DNA from: Tissierellales bacterium | GTDB lineage: Bacteria > Bacillota_A > Clostridia > Tissierellales > JASKZW01 | DNA: 8,332 nt | Assembly (NCBI GenBank): GCA_030147425.1 | Contig: JASKZW010000056.1 | Coordinates: forward strand, 1 to 8,332 | Direction: 5' to 3' | Part shown: in pieces, positions 1 through 6,204 of the stretch | Layout of the letters: each line of letters opens with the position of its first letter | How positions within the stretch are numbered: the stretch's first letter is position 1 | Made by a program: the position numbers and the translations under genes | The notes under the pieces: model-generated | Told to the model about the DNA's origin: nothing | The model's database searches: none | The model's input: only the letters and a program-made list of their open reading frames with translations

Positions 1-1461
1 CCTAGTCTTTTCCCTAGCACTGCCATAAATCTCATTATTAGTAAAAACTATAAATTTATTAGAACTATATTCGAACCCCTTATTTAGATTCCCTAAACTA
101 AGAACTAGCTGGCCAGACTTAACCTCAGCCTCATAGTCTGCACTAAAACTAGCTAGAATTTCATTTTCCAAAAACATTTCCTTGTTTCTCATAGCCTGTT
201 CCCTGCTTGAGGACAGGACAACTATCTTATAACCCCTATAAAGAAGATGCCTTATTTCTTCTAGGAAAATATCCATCTTCTTGTTAAAAACAGGAACTGT
301 CTTGGTTGAAAAATTATAAACTGCTAAGGGATCAAAATAAGGTATAGTTTTTACCAAGGTATTCTTTATAAGTAGTCTTTTTTCTTCTAGCTTTTTTATA
401 AGCTGCCTAAAGCTTAAAATTAAATTAGCGTGAATAGAAAAAACTTGGCCCGACTCTAAAAGATCTGATACTTGCATGTGAAATATTTCAAGATTCCTAT
501 CATAGGACTCCTCTAATCTAGCTATTTCATCTAAAACTATATAACTGTCCCTGTCAAAATAATCTAAAAGGGATGAGCTACTATCTTCTCCTACAAAAGG
601 TTTAATTAAATCTATATTTGTAAGATTAGAACTTTGCTCTAGTTCCTCCTTAACTAGGAGAAACTTTTCCTCCAAGGTCCTGAGCCTATCTAAATTATCC
701 TTATATTTTTCCTCTGATTTTTTCAACTCTTTTTCTATAGATTTTACTAGCTCTTCCCTTTCCTCTTCTAAAATAAGAAATTCCCTTGCTGGCGATATAA
801 TAATCTCTTCTAAATTAGAAAGGGACCTTTGGCTATTAACATCAAAAACTCTTATTGAATCTACCTCAGTGTCAAAAAGCTCTATCCTATAAGGATTATC
901 CCTATCCCTAGGGAAAATATCTATTATACCTCCCCTTATAGAAAACTGCCCCTTATCCTCAACCATGTCTTCCCGTCTATAGCCTATATCTACTAAATCT
1001 TTTGCCAATTTTTCCGGATCTATTTCACTATTATAGTCTATGCTTAGCCTTGCCTGGCTAAAGATATCCCTATTCATTACCTTCTCACCTAGGGCCTCTA
1101 CTGTAGTTACTACTATAATAGCTTCATCTCCTACTAACTTTGAGAGGACCTCCAGCCTAGAGTTTTCTATATCCATACTATAAGAGTCTAGCCTAAAAAA
1201 CATAGGCTCCCTTTTACTGTATAGATAAACCTTCTCCCCAAAGAAGTTCCTTAAATCTTCATAAAGTTTTTTAGCCTTTGCCGAATCATAGGTAACTAAA
1301 AGCAAGCTCGATTCTAGTTTATCTTCTATAGAATATATAAAATGCCCTAGGGCCTCATCTATTATTCCATGAAAGGATATAGGCGACTTTTTCCCTCCTA
1401 TATCTTCTAACATATTATTAAAAGAAGGCAGGGCTTTCATACTATCCTTAAATAAATTCAT
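1..1461 (-). CDS. mfd: Transcription-repair coupling factor Mfd, N-terminal 487 residues (cut by left edge)
   Basis: Mfd is the DNA translocase that pushes stalled RNA polymerase off damaged templates and recruits UvrA. The reading frame is open without a stop from 1461 to the edge, giving 487 codons. Around residues 150-200 lies the UvrB-homology core typical of Mfd (YRREDMVEDKGQFSIRGG, then IDIFPR and a YRIELFD segment), which forms the UvrA-contact module. A charged, probably coiled stretch follows near residues 225-265. The fragment ends near IVFTNNEIYG, where the RNA-polymerase-interacting (CarD-like) domain would begin, so the RID, helicase motor and C-terminal domains lie outside the window. 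The ATG at 1461 is preferred: it has an AGGGG 10 bases upstream and gives the usual length before the core. An internal ATG at 1440 is a weaker alternative. mfd is the fourth gene of the glmU-prs-pth-mfd run, 55 bases after pth. I see no frameshift. Confidence 0.96.
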   Translation of the reverse strand, partial: MNLFKDSMKALPSFNNMLEDIGGKKSPISFHGIIDEALGHFIYSIEDKLESSLLLVTYDSAKAKKLYEDLRNFFGEKVYLYSKREPMFFRLDSYSMDIENSRLEVLSKLVGDEAIIVVTTVEALGEKVMNRDIFSQARLSIDYNSEIDPEKLAKDLVDIGYRREDMVEDKGQFSIRGGIIDIFPRDRDNPYRIELFDTEVDSIRVFDVNSQRSLSNLEEIIISPAREFLILEEEREELVKSIEKELKKSEEKYKDNLDRLRTLEEKFLLVKEELEQSSNLTNIDLIKPFVGEDSSSSLLDYFDRDSYIVLDEIARLEESYDRNLEIFHMQVSDLLESGQVFSIHANLILSFRQLIKKLEEKRLLIKNTLVKTIPYFDPLAVYNFSTKTVPVFNKKMDIFLEEIRHLLYRGYKIVVLSSSREQAMRNKEMFLENEILASFSADYEAEVKSGQLVLSLGNLNKGFEYSSNKFIVFTNNEIYGSAREKTR

Positions 1462-1471
1462 AAAATATCAA

Positions 1472-1476
1472 CCCCT
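1472..1476 (-). promoter_or_regulatory. Shine-Dalgarno of mfd
   Basis: AGGGG on the minus strand, 10 bases before the ATG at 1461. It is weaker and further away than the other ribosome-binding sites here, and it lies at the base of the pth-mfd intergenic hairpin, so the hairpin could affect mfd translation (inference). Confidence 0.5.
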
Positions 1477-1481
1477 ATATA

Positions 1482-1523
1482 TAACTATTAAGCTCAGAGA
1501 TTCCTCTGAGCTTAACTTAGTTA
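1482..1523. repeat. Perfect 12-bp inverted repeat (hairpin) at the pth-mfd junction
   Basis: The left arm TTAAGCTCAGAG (1488-1499) and right arm CTCTGAGCTTAA (1504-1515) are exact reverse complements around a 4-base loop. After a 2-base bulge (1516-1517), a further 6 bp pair (1482-1487 with 1518-1523), then about 3 A/T pairs. The structure includes the pth stop codon (1517-1519) and ends just before the mfd Shine-Dalgarno. Neither strand has a T-run after it, so it is not a canonical intrinsic terminator. An mRNA-stabilising or processing hairpin between pth and mfd is the more natural reading (inference). Confidence 0.8.
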
Positions 1524-2074
1524 TATTTATTCATAGATTTTTCAATTCCATTTAATATAAATTCTTCTACTGCCTGGGATGCTAGATATATACACTCTTC
1601 TAGATCCTGCTGGTCCTTTTTAGGAAAGTCTGATAAAACAAAGTCTGCCAAGTCTAAATTATTAGTATTTTTTCCTACCCCTAATTTAATCCTTGGAAAG
1701 TTTTTACTTCCTAAGTGGGACACTATTGATTTCATTCCATTGTGTGTTCCAGGCCCACCTTTTTTCCTTATTCTCAAAGTAAAAGGTTCTATATCTATAT
1801 CATCTACAATAACCATAATATTTTCTTCTTTTATCTTAAAGTAACTAGCTACTTTTTGAACAGCCTGGCCACTATTATTCATATAGGTCTGAGGCTTAAG
1901 TAATATTACCTTTTCCCCAGCTATCCTTCCCTCACCATAAAGGCTATCAAATTTAAGCTTATCTACCCTTATATCATTTCTCTCGGCTAAATAATCTATG
2001 GCCATAAAGCCTATATTATGCCTATTATTCTCATACTTTTTCCCTGGATTTCCTAGTCCAACTATTAAAAACAA
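1517..2074 (-). CDS. pth: Peptidyl-tRNA hydrolase
   Basis: This cytoplasmic esterase releases tRNA from peptidyl-tRNAs that drop off the ribosome. The 185 residues are normal for the family. The family residues are visible: GLGNPG at 6-11 (Asn9), catalytic His19 in RHNIGF, PQTYMN at 61-66 (Asn66), Asp91 in the VDD segment, and GGPGTHNGMKS at 106-116 (Asn112). By alignment these match Asn10, His20, Asn68, Asp93 and Asn114 of E. coli Pth. The start is TTG at 2074, which places the initiator directly before FLIVGLGNPG as in homologues. An AAGGAGA sits 6 bases upstream and overlaps the stop codon of prs. The gene lies 11 bases downstream of prs and is co-transcribed with it. In B. subtilis ctc lies between prs and pth; it is absent here. 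Confidence 0.97.
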   Translation of the reverse strand: MFLIVGLGNPGKKYENNRHNIGFMAIDYLAERNDIRVDKLKFDSLYGEGRIAGEKVILLKPQTYMNNSGQAVQKVASYFKIKEENIMVIVDDIDIEPFTLRIRKKGGPGTHNGMKSIVSHLGSKNFPRIKLGVGKNTNNLDLADFVLSDFPKKDQQDLEECIYLASQAVEEFILNGIEKSMNKYN

Positions 2075-2080
2075 GCTAAT

Positions 2081-2087
2081 TCTCCTT
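2081..2087 (-). promoter_or_regulatory. Shine-Dalgarno deciding the TTG start of pth
   Basis: AAGGAGA on the minus strand, 6 bases before TTG 2074. Its first two As are the last two bases of the prs TAA stop (2086-2088), which fits translational coupling of prs and pth and supports the non-ATG start. Confidence 0.8.
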
Positions 2088-3039
2088 AATCAAATAATGT
2101 ACTTACTGACTCATTGTCATGGATTCTTCTTATAGCTTCTGCAAATATTGGCGCTACTGAAACAGCTTCAATTTTGCTAATAGCCTTTTCTTCTGATAAA
2201 GGAATTGTGTTAGTTACAACAAATTTTTCTATTTCAGAGTTTTCTATTCTCTCTATTGCTGGTCCTGAAAGAACAGCATGAGTAGCTCCTGCATAAACTT
2301 TTTTAGCACCAAATTCTTTTAGAACAGCTGCTGCCTGAGTTATAGTTCCTGCAGTGTCTATCATGTCATCTATTATAATTGCGTTTTTACCTTCAATATC
2401 TCCAATTATATTCATAACCTCAGAAACATTTGCCTTTGGTCTTCTTTTCTCAATTATAGCTATAGGTAGATCTAAAATATTAGCAAAGTTTCTTACCTTG
2501 CCCACTCCACCTAAGTCTGGAGAAACTACTACTGTATTCTCATCTACTAGGTTATTATTTTTAAAGTACTCTACTAAAGTTGTAACTCCTGTTAAGTGGT
2601 CTACAGGTAGGTCAAAGTAACCTTGTATTTGTCCAGCATGTAAGTCCATAGTTACAACCCTGTCTATTCCTGCTGTTTCTAAAAGGTCTGCAACTAACTT
2701 AGCTGTTATTGGCTCCCTTGATTTTGTCTTTCTGTCCTGTCTTGCATAACCATAATATGGAACAACTGCATTAATTCTTCCCGCTGAAGCTCTCTTGCAT
2801 GCATCAACTAAAATTAACATTTCCATAAGGTGCTCATTTACTGGACTACAAGTAGGTTGGATTATAAAAACATCATTACCTCTTACAGTTTCATCAATAT
2901 TTACAAATATTTCCCCATCACTAAACTTACCTACTTCACACTTACCTAAAGGAACTCCTAATTCCTTACATATGTTTTCTGATAACTCCCTATTTGCATT
3001 TCCTGAAAAAACCTTTATTGGACCTCTTCCTAAACTCAC
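2086..3039 (-). CDS. prs: Ribose-phosphate pyrophosphokinase (PRPP synthetase)
   Basis: Prs makes 5-phosphoribosyl-1-diphosphate from ribose-5-phosphate and ATP, feeding purine, pyrimidine, NAD, His and Trp synthesis in the cytoplasm. Its 317 residues match the class I bacterial enzyme. Visible landmarks are the FSDGE segment (39-43), the flexible catalytic loop YARQDRK (98-104), [11 protein letters not shown] (132-142) with the metal/ATP-site His134, the SPDLGG ribose-phosphate segment (173-178), EKRR (197-200), and the PRPP loop [11 protein letters not shown] (224-234). The start is GTG at 3039, with GAGGAGG 8 bases upstream and [16 protein letters not shown] as a typical N-terminus. It lies 15 bases after glmU, the conserved Bacillota order. 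Its coding sequence has far fewer CTAG tetranucleotides than its neighbours, consistent with the codon choice of a highly expressed gene (inference). Confidence 0.98.
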   Translation of the reverse strand: MSLGRGPIKVFSGNANRELSENICKELGVPLGKCEVGKFSDGEIFVNIDETVRGNDVFIIQPTCSPVNEHLMEMLILVDACKRASAGRINAVVPYYGYARQDRKTKSREPITAKLVADLLETAGIDRVVTMDLHAGQIQGYFDLPVDHLTGVTTLVEYFKNNNLVDENTVVVSPDLGGVGKVRNFANILDLPIAIIEKRRPKANVSEVMNIIGDIEGKNAIIIDDMIDTAGTITQAAAVLKEFGAKKVYAGATHAVLSGPAIERIENSEIEKFVVTNTIPLSEEKAISKIEAVSVAPIFAEAIRRIHDNESVSTLFD

Positions 3040-3047
3040 TTTATATT

Positions 3048-3054
3048 CCTCCTC
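3048..3054 (-). promoter_or_regulatory. Shine-Dalgarno deciding the GTG start of prs
   Basis: GAGGAGG on the minus strand, 8 bases before GTG 3039 and directly after the glmU stop codon (3055-3057). No ATG is available at a suitable distance, so the GTG start is well supported. Confidence 0.85.
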
Positions 3055-4428
3055 TTAGTTATTTTTACTTACCCAATCTTTTTTGTTAACTTGCCTAGCC
3101 CTTGCTATAGCTAGACTCTCTTTCTCTACCTTATCTGTAATAGTGGATCCTGCTGCCACAAAACCACTATCTTCAATTTCTACTGGCGCTATTAAAGTGG
3201 AATTACTTCCTATAAATACATTATCGCCCACTATCGTCTTGTATTTTTTCTTCCCATCATAATTTGCAAATACAGTTCCACATCCTATATTAACATTTTT
3301 ACCAATACTTGCATCTCCTATATATGCTAGGTGGGAAGCCTTCGTATTATCTCCTATAGTTGAGTTTTTAACCTCAACAAAGTTACCTATTTTAACATTT
3401 TCTCCTAGGCAACTTCCTGGCCTTAAATAAGCATTTGGCCCTATTTTGCAATTATCGTCTACCCTACTATCAATTATAACAGAAGAGCATATATTTACAT
3501 TATTTCCTATTTTTCCATCAACTATCTTAGAATGCTCTTCTATAATAGTATTTTCACCAATTACAGTATTCCCTTTTAGTGAAACTCCTGGATAGATAAT
3601 TGTATCCCTACCTATTTTAACGTTTTCTTCTATATAGGTATTTTCCGGATCCTTAAGTATTGCACCTTCTAGCATAACTCTTTCATTTATTCTCTTCTTC
3701 ATTATTTTCTCATTAAAGGACAGCTGAACCTTAGAATTAACTCCATAGATTTCAATAGGGTCCTCCATTAAATAGGCTCCTACCTTCTTATCCTGATCCT
3801 TTAATATCTGGATAACATCAGTTATGTAATATTCTCCCTGGGCATTATTATTGTCTATCTTGCTTAAGGCATCTTTTAAATACTTACCATTGAAAACATA
3901 CATACCAGAGTTAACCTCTTTTATTTTAAGTTCTTCCTCTGTTGCATCCTTGTGTTCTACTATTTTTAAAACTTCATCTTTTTCATCCCTTACAATCCTG
4001 CCATAGCCTGTTGCATCTTCTATATAGGCAGTTAAAACCGTTCCATAATTATTGTTTTCCTTATGGAAGTTCAAAAAATCCTTTAAGGTCTTACTTGTTA
4101 TCAAAGGTGTATCCCCATATAGGATTAAAACAGTATTGTCATCTTCTATAACATCTTCTGCCTGCATTACTGCATAACCTGTACCATAAGGGTGTTCTTC
4201 CCCTACTGGCTGTATCCTATAATCTACACACTTATCTTCACCAACTGCTGCTTTTACTTCATCTGCACCGTGACCTATTACACAATAATTTTTATTTATA
4301 CCGGCATCTTTACTAGCATCAATTACGTATTTCAGGATAGGTTTACCACATATCTCATGAATTACCTTAGGCTTATTGGATTGCATCCTGCTACCCTCAC
4401 CTGCTGCCAGTATAATCGATATATCCAT
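3055..4428 (-). CDS. glmU: Bifunctional GlmU: GlcN-1-P acetyltransferase / GlcNAc-1-P uridyltransferase
   Basis: GlmU makes UDP-GlcNAc, the precursor of peptidoglycan and wall polymers, from glucosamine-1-phosphate, acetyl-CoA and UTP. The 457 residues match the full two-domain enzyme. Residues 1 to about 230 are the pyrophosphorylase fold: LAAGEGSRM with KPK (8-21), GTG (82-84), the metal-binding YGD (104-106), TGYGR (140-144) and EVNSGMY (171-177). From about 253 onward is a left-handed beta-helix of hexapeptide repeats (IG-x-N/D type). It carries the acetyltransferase residues, including His366 in SHLAYIGD, which matches the catalytic His363 of E. coli GlmU, and the NYDG segment (389-392). 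The substrate loop near 73-84 (QPVGEEHPYGTG) looks about four residues longer than the common QxEQLGTG form. ATG 4428 follows AGAGGTG by 7 bases. It is first in the leftward operon, divergent from murC. Confidence 0.98.
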   Translation of the reverse strand: MDISIILAAGEGSRMQSNKPKVIHEICGKPILKYVIDASKDAGINKNYCVIGHGADEVKAAVGEDKCVDYRIQPVGEEHPYGTGYAVMQAEDVIEDDNTVLILYGDTPLITSKTLKDFLNFHKENNNYGTVLTAYIEDATGYGRIVRDEKDEVLKIVEHKDATEEELKIKEVNSGMYVFNGKYLKDALSKIDNNNAQGEYYITDVIQILKDQDKKVGAYLMEDPIEIYGVNSKVQLSFNEKIMKKRINERVMLEGAILKDPENTYIEENVKIGRDTIIYPGVSLKGNTVIGENTIIEEHSKIVDGKIGNNVNICSSVIIDSRVDDNCKIGPNAYLRPGSCLGENVKIGNFVEVKNSTIGDNTKASHLAYIGDASIGKNVNIGCGTVFANYDGKKKYKTIVGDNVFIGSNSTLIAPVEIEDSGFVAAGSTITDKVEKESLAIARARQVNKKDWVSKNN

Positions 4429-4435
4429 ATTTTAA

Positions 4436-4442
4436 CACCTCT
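4436..4442 (-). promoter_or_regulatory. Shine-Dalgarno of glmU
   Basis: AGAGGTG on the minus strand, 7 bases before ATG 4428. It is a good match and supports this start, which also places LAAGEGSRM at the normal distance from the N-terminus. Confidence 0.75.
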
Positions 4443-4573
4443 TTTTTATTCTATGCCTTTTTATTAAATCTATCCAAATTACATTTTAACCTATTTTATC
4501 CATATGTCCACACTAATTATAGTTTTTTTCATAAATTCACCTATATTTTTGGCAAAAAACCACTTACTAGTCT

Positions 4574-4582
4574 ATTATAGCA
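4574..4582 (-). promoter_or_regulatory. Candidate extended -10 promoter for the glmU-prs-pth-mfd operon
   Basis: The minus strand reads TGCTATAAT, a perfect -10 hexamer with the TGN extension, and no good -35. It would give a leader of about 140 bases. A second candidate nearer the gene pairs TTGCCA (4550-4555) with TATGAA (4528-4533) at 16-base spacing, and another TATAAT lies at 4516-4521. I cannot tell which is used. Confidence 0.45.
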
Positions 4583-4677
4583 AATTTTCTATAATTTATT
4601 TTTATATACTAACTTTACTTCCTAAAATTAATCTACCCTTATATGGAAGGCAAAACCTTTTTATTATAGTTTTAGTA

Positions 4678-4686
4678 TGATATAAT
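4678..4686 (+). promoter_or_regulatory. Candidate extended -10 promoter for murC
   Basis: TGATATAAT is a perfect TATAAT with the TGN extension, 54 bases before the murC ATG. The -35 region is only T-rich. It would start transcription near 4692 with a leader of about 48 bases. A TTGACT at 4693-4698 lacks a convincing -10 at proper spacing. Confidence 0.5.
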
Positions 4687-4726
4687 TTGATATTGACTGA
4701 TAATATTTTAATTTAGATAAGCTTAT

Positions 4727-4732
4727 GGGAGG
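4727..4732 (+). promoter_or_regulatory. Shine-Dalgarno of murC
   Basis: GGGAGG, 8 bases before ATG 4741. This fixes the start that gives the MFEF N-terminus typical of clostridial MurC. Confidence 0.8.
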
Positions 4733-4740
4733 TTAACTTA

Positions 4741-6141
4741 ATGTTTGAGTTTTATATAAATGATAAGAAGTACGAAAATATACATTTTATAGGTATTGGT
4801 GGAATTAGTATGAGTGGCCTAGCTGAAATCTTACTTTCTGAGGGCTATAAGGTTAGTGGTTCAGATTCAAAAGAAAGCCAAACTACCAAGAGATTAGAAA
4901 AGCTAGGAGCTAAAATTTTTATTGGACATTCAGCCAGTAATATAAATCCAAATATAGATTTAGTTATTTATACGGATGCAATAGCTCAAGACAATGTAGA
5001 ATTAAATGCAGCTTTAAAAGAAGAAATTGAAACAGTTGATAGGGCAACCTTTCTAGGCTCCCTAATAAGAAACTATAATAACTCTATAGCCGTATCAGGA
5101 ACCCATGGTAAAACATCTACAACCAGTATGCTAAGTAGCATTTTAAACAGACCTGAGTTAAATCCGACCATACTGCTAGGAGGAAATCTAGATGAAATAG
5201 GGGGTAATGTTAAAATAGGAAGTAAGAACTATTTACTTACTGAAGCCTGTGAATACAAGGGCAATGTACTTAAATACCACCCTAGTATAGCTATAATACT
5301 TAATATGGAAGAGGACCATATGGACTTCTTCAAAGATATAGACCATATAGTAGATACCTTTATAGGCTACACTCAAAACATACAGGAAGGTGGCCATCTT
5401 GTTATAAACAAGGATGATCCTTATGCAGAAAGGGTGATAAAGGAAACCAAGGCCAATATAGTTAGCTTCGCCATAGATAAAGAAGCTGATTACCAGGCTA
5501 AAAATATAAATTTTGACAGTGAAGGCTTTCCTGTTTTTGATTTATACATAAATGGCGAAAAAGCTAGAACTGTTTCTCTAAAATTACTAGGCTATCATAA
5601 TATCTACAATACCTTAGCTAGTATAGCTAGCTCCCATATTTTAGGATTAGACATAGACCTTATTATTAGGGCTGTGGAAAACTATAAGGGAACTCACAGA
5701 AGGCTAGAATATAAGGGAAGTATTGATGATGTAGTTTTTATGGATGACTATGCCCACCATCCAACAGAAATAAAGGTAACCCTAGACGCCTTAAAAAAAT
5801 CTCAAAGAAGGCTTATATGTGTTTTTCAACCCCATACATATACAAGGACTAAGATTCTTATGAAGGAATTTTGCCAGTCCTTCTATAATGTGGATAAGCT
5901 AATTATTACAGATATTTTTGCAGCTAGGGAAAAGGATAATGGGGAAGTTCATTCAAAGGATTTAGTAGCCTGCTTACAGAAAAATAATGTTGATGTTGAA
6001 TATATAAGTGACTTTCAAGATATTGAAGAATATATACTTTCCTATACTAGAAATGGAGATACTGTAGTTACTATGGGCGCAGGAGATGTCCACCTAGTAG
6101 GGGAAAATATTTTAGAAAATAGTAAGGTAGCCATAGTATAA
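4741..6141 (+). CDS. murC: UDP-N-acetylmuramate--L-alanine ligase
   Basis: MurC is the cytoplasmic ATP-dependent ligase that adds the first amino acid (L-Ala) to UDP-MurNAc, starting the peptidoglycan stem peptide. The 466 residues are full length. The N-terminal UDP-binding Rossmann domain has HFIGIGGISMSGLA (15-28). The central ATPase domain has the P-loop GTHGKTST (120-127), the TEACEY segment (167-172) and NMEEDHMD (188-195). The C-terminal domain carries DDYAHHPTE and the HTYTRTK segment, standard for Mur ligases and specific for MurC rather than MurD/E/F. It has its own promoter and is transcribed away from glmU, whose UDP-GlcNAc product is the precursor of the MurC substrate. It ends in TAA and is followed at once by a strong terminator hairpin. 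I see nothing missing or displaced. Confidence 0.98.
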   Translation: MFEFYINDKKYENIHFIGIGGISMSGLAEILLSEGYKVSGSDSKESQTTKRLEKLGAKIFIGHSASNINPNIDLVIYTDAIAQDNVELNAALKEEIETVDRATFLGSLIRNYNNSIAVSGTHGKTSTTSMLSSILNRPELNPTILLGGNLDEIGGNVKIGSKNYLLTEACEYKGNVLKYHPSIAIILNMEEDHMDFFKDIDHIVDTFIGYTQNIQEGGHLVINKDDPYAERVIKETKANIVSFAIDKEADYQAKNINFDSEGFPVFDLYINGEKARTVSLKLLGYHNIYNTLASIASSHILGLDIDLIIRAVENYKGTHRRLEYKGSIDDVVFMDDYAHHPTEIKVTLDALKKSQRRLICVFQPHTYTRTKILMKEFCQSFYNVDKLIITDIFAAREKDNGEVHSKDLVACLQKNNVDVEYISDFQDIEEYILSYTRNGDTVVTMGAGDVHLVGENILENSKVAIV

Positions 6142-6142
6142 T
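6137..6142 (+). promoter_or_regulatory. Possible -10 element for uvsE overlapping the murC stop codon
   Basis: A perfect TATAAT covers the murC TAA. No good -35 lies 16-18 bases upstream and there is no TGN extension. If active, transcription would begin at about the base of the downstream hairpin. It is listed because uvsE has no other room for a promoter of its own between the hairpin and its Shine-Dalgarno. Confidence 0.25.
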
Positions 6143-6147
6143 TTGAG

Positions 6148-6184
6148 GGTTTTACACTAAGTAATTAGATGTAAAACCTTTTTT
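6148..6184 (+). terminator. Intrinsic terminator after murC (possible attenuator of uvsE)
   Basis: GGTTTTACA (6148-6156) pairs with TGTAAAACC (6170-6178). With one bulged A (6169), the stem continues as CTAA/TTAG (6157-6160 with 6165-6168) and is closed by a GTAA (GNRA-type) tetraloop. Six Ts follow (6179-6184). This is a textbook Rho-independent terminator. It ends only 6 bases before the uvsE Shine-Dalgarno, so uvsE must rely on read-through or on a promoter inside the murC 3' end. Confidence 0.9.
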
Positions 6185-6190
6185 GTATTT

Positions 6191-6197
6191 AAGGAGG
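6191..6197 (+). promoter_or_regulatory. Shine-Dalgarno of uvsE
   Basis: AAGGAGG, a near-perfect anti-16S match, 7 bases before ATG 6205. It fixes the uvsE start. Confidence 0.88.
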
Positions 6198-6204
6198 ATG
6201 TTTT

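Larger units (their letters stand above)
4429..4740. other. Divergent glmU / murC intergenic region
   Basis: This is a very AT-rich, 312-base spacer between the two divergent genes, with many T- and A-runs. It holds a promoter candidate for each strand and the two ribosome-binding sites, listed separately. On the minus strand, the glmU leader could encode a 13-residue peptide (4491-4532, ATG to TAG, preceded by AGGTG), but nothing else supports it. I recognise no riboswitch, glmS-type ribozyme, RNA gene or conserved coding remnant. The purR and spoVG genes that often sit upstream of glmU in Bacillota are absent. Confidence 0.7.

Noticed and set aside
1..1461. mfd as a broken gene or stand-alone UvrB-like protein
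   Set aside because: The frame is uninterrupted and stops only because the window ends, just where the RNA-polymerase-binding domain of Mfd would begin.
1817..1840. Pth GGPGTHNG loop as an unusual active-site change
   Set aside because: The key Asn and surrounding glycines are kept, and this form, to my knowledge, occurs in many bacterial Pth proteins.
2354..3058. Plus-strand open frames opposite prs (87-88 codons)
   Set aside because: They lie antisense to a complete, highly conserved prs gene, have no plausible ribosome-binding site and give low-complexity Ser/Ile-rich proteins without a recognisable family.
3942..4467. Plus-strand open frames opposite glmU
   Set aside because: They are antisense to intact glmU, and their Phe/Tyr/Leu-rich composition is what reading an AT-rich gene backwards produces.
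4637..4668. Small inverted repeat (AAGG/CCTT) followed by Ts upstream of murC
   Set aside because: The stem is only 4 bp and lies upstream of the murC promoter candidate, too weak to call a terminator or attenuator.
4429..4740. Riboswitch or glmS-like ribozyme controlling glmU
   Set aside because: No recognisable conserved core or nested helices; the spacer is mostly A/T runs.
6142..6204. SOS (LexA) operator upstream of uvsE
   Set aside because: I looked for a CGAAC-N4-GTTCG type box on both strands and found none; the only palindrome is the terminator hairpin.
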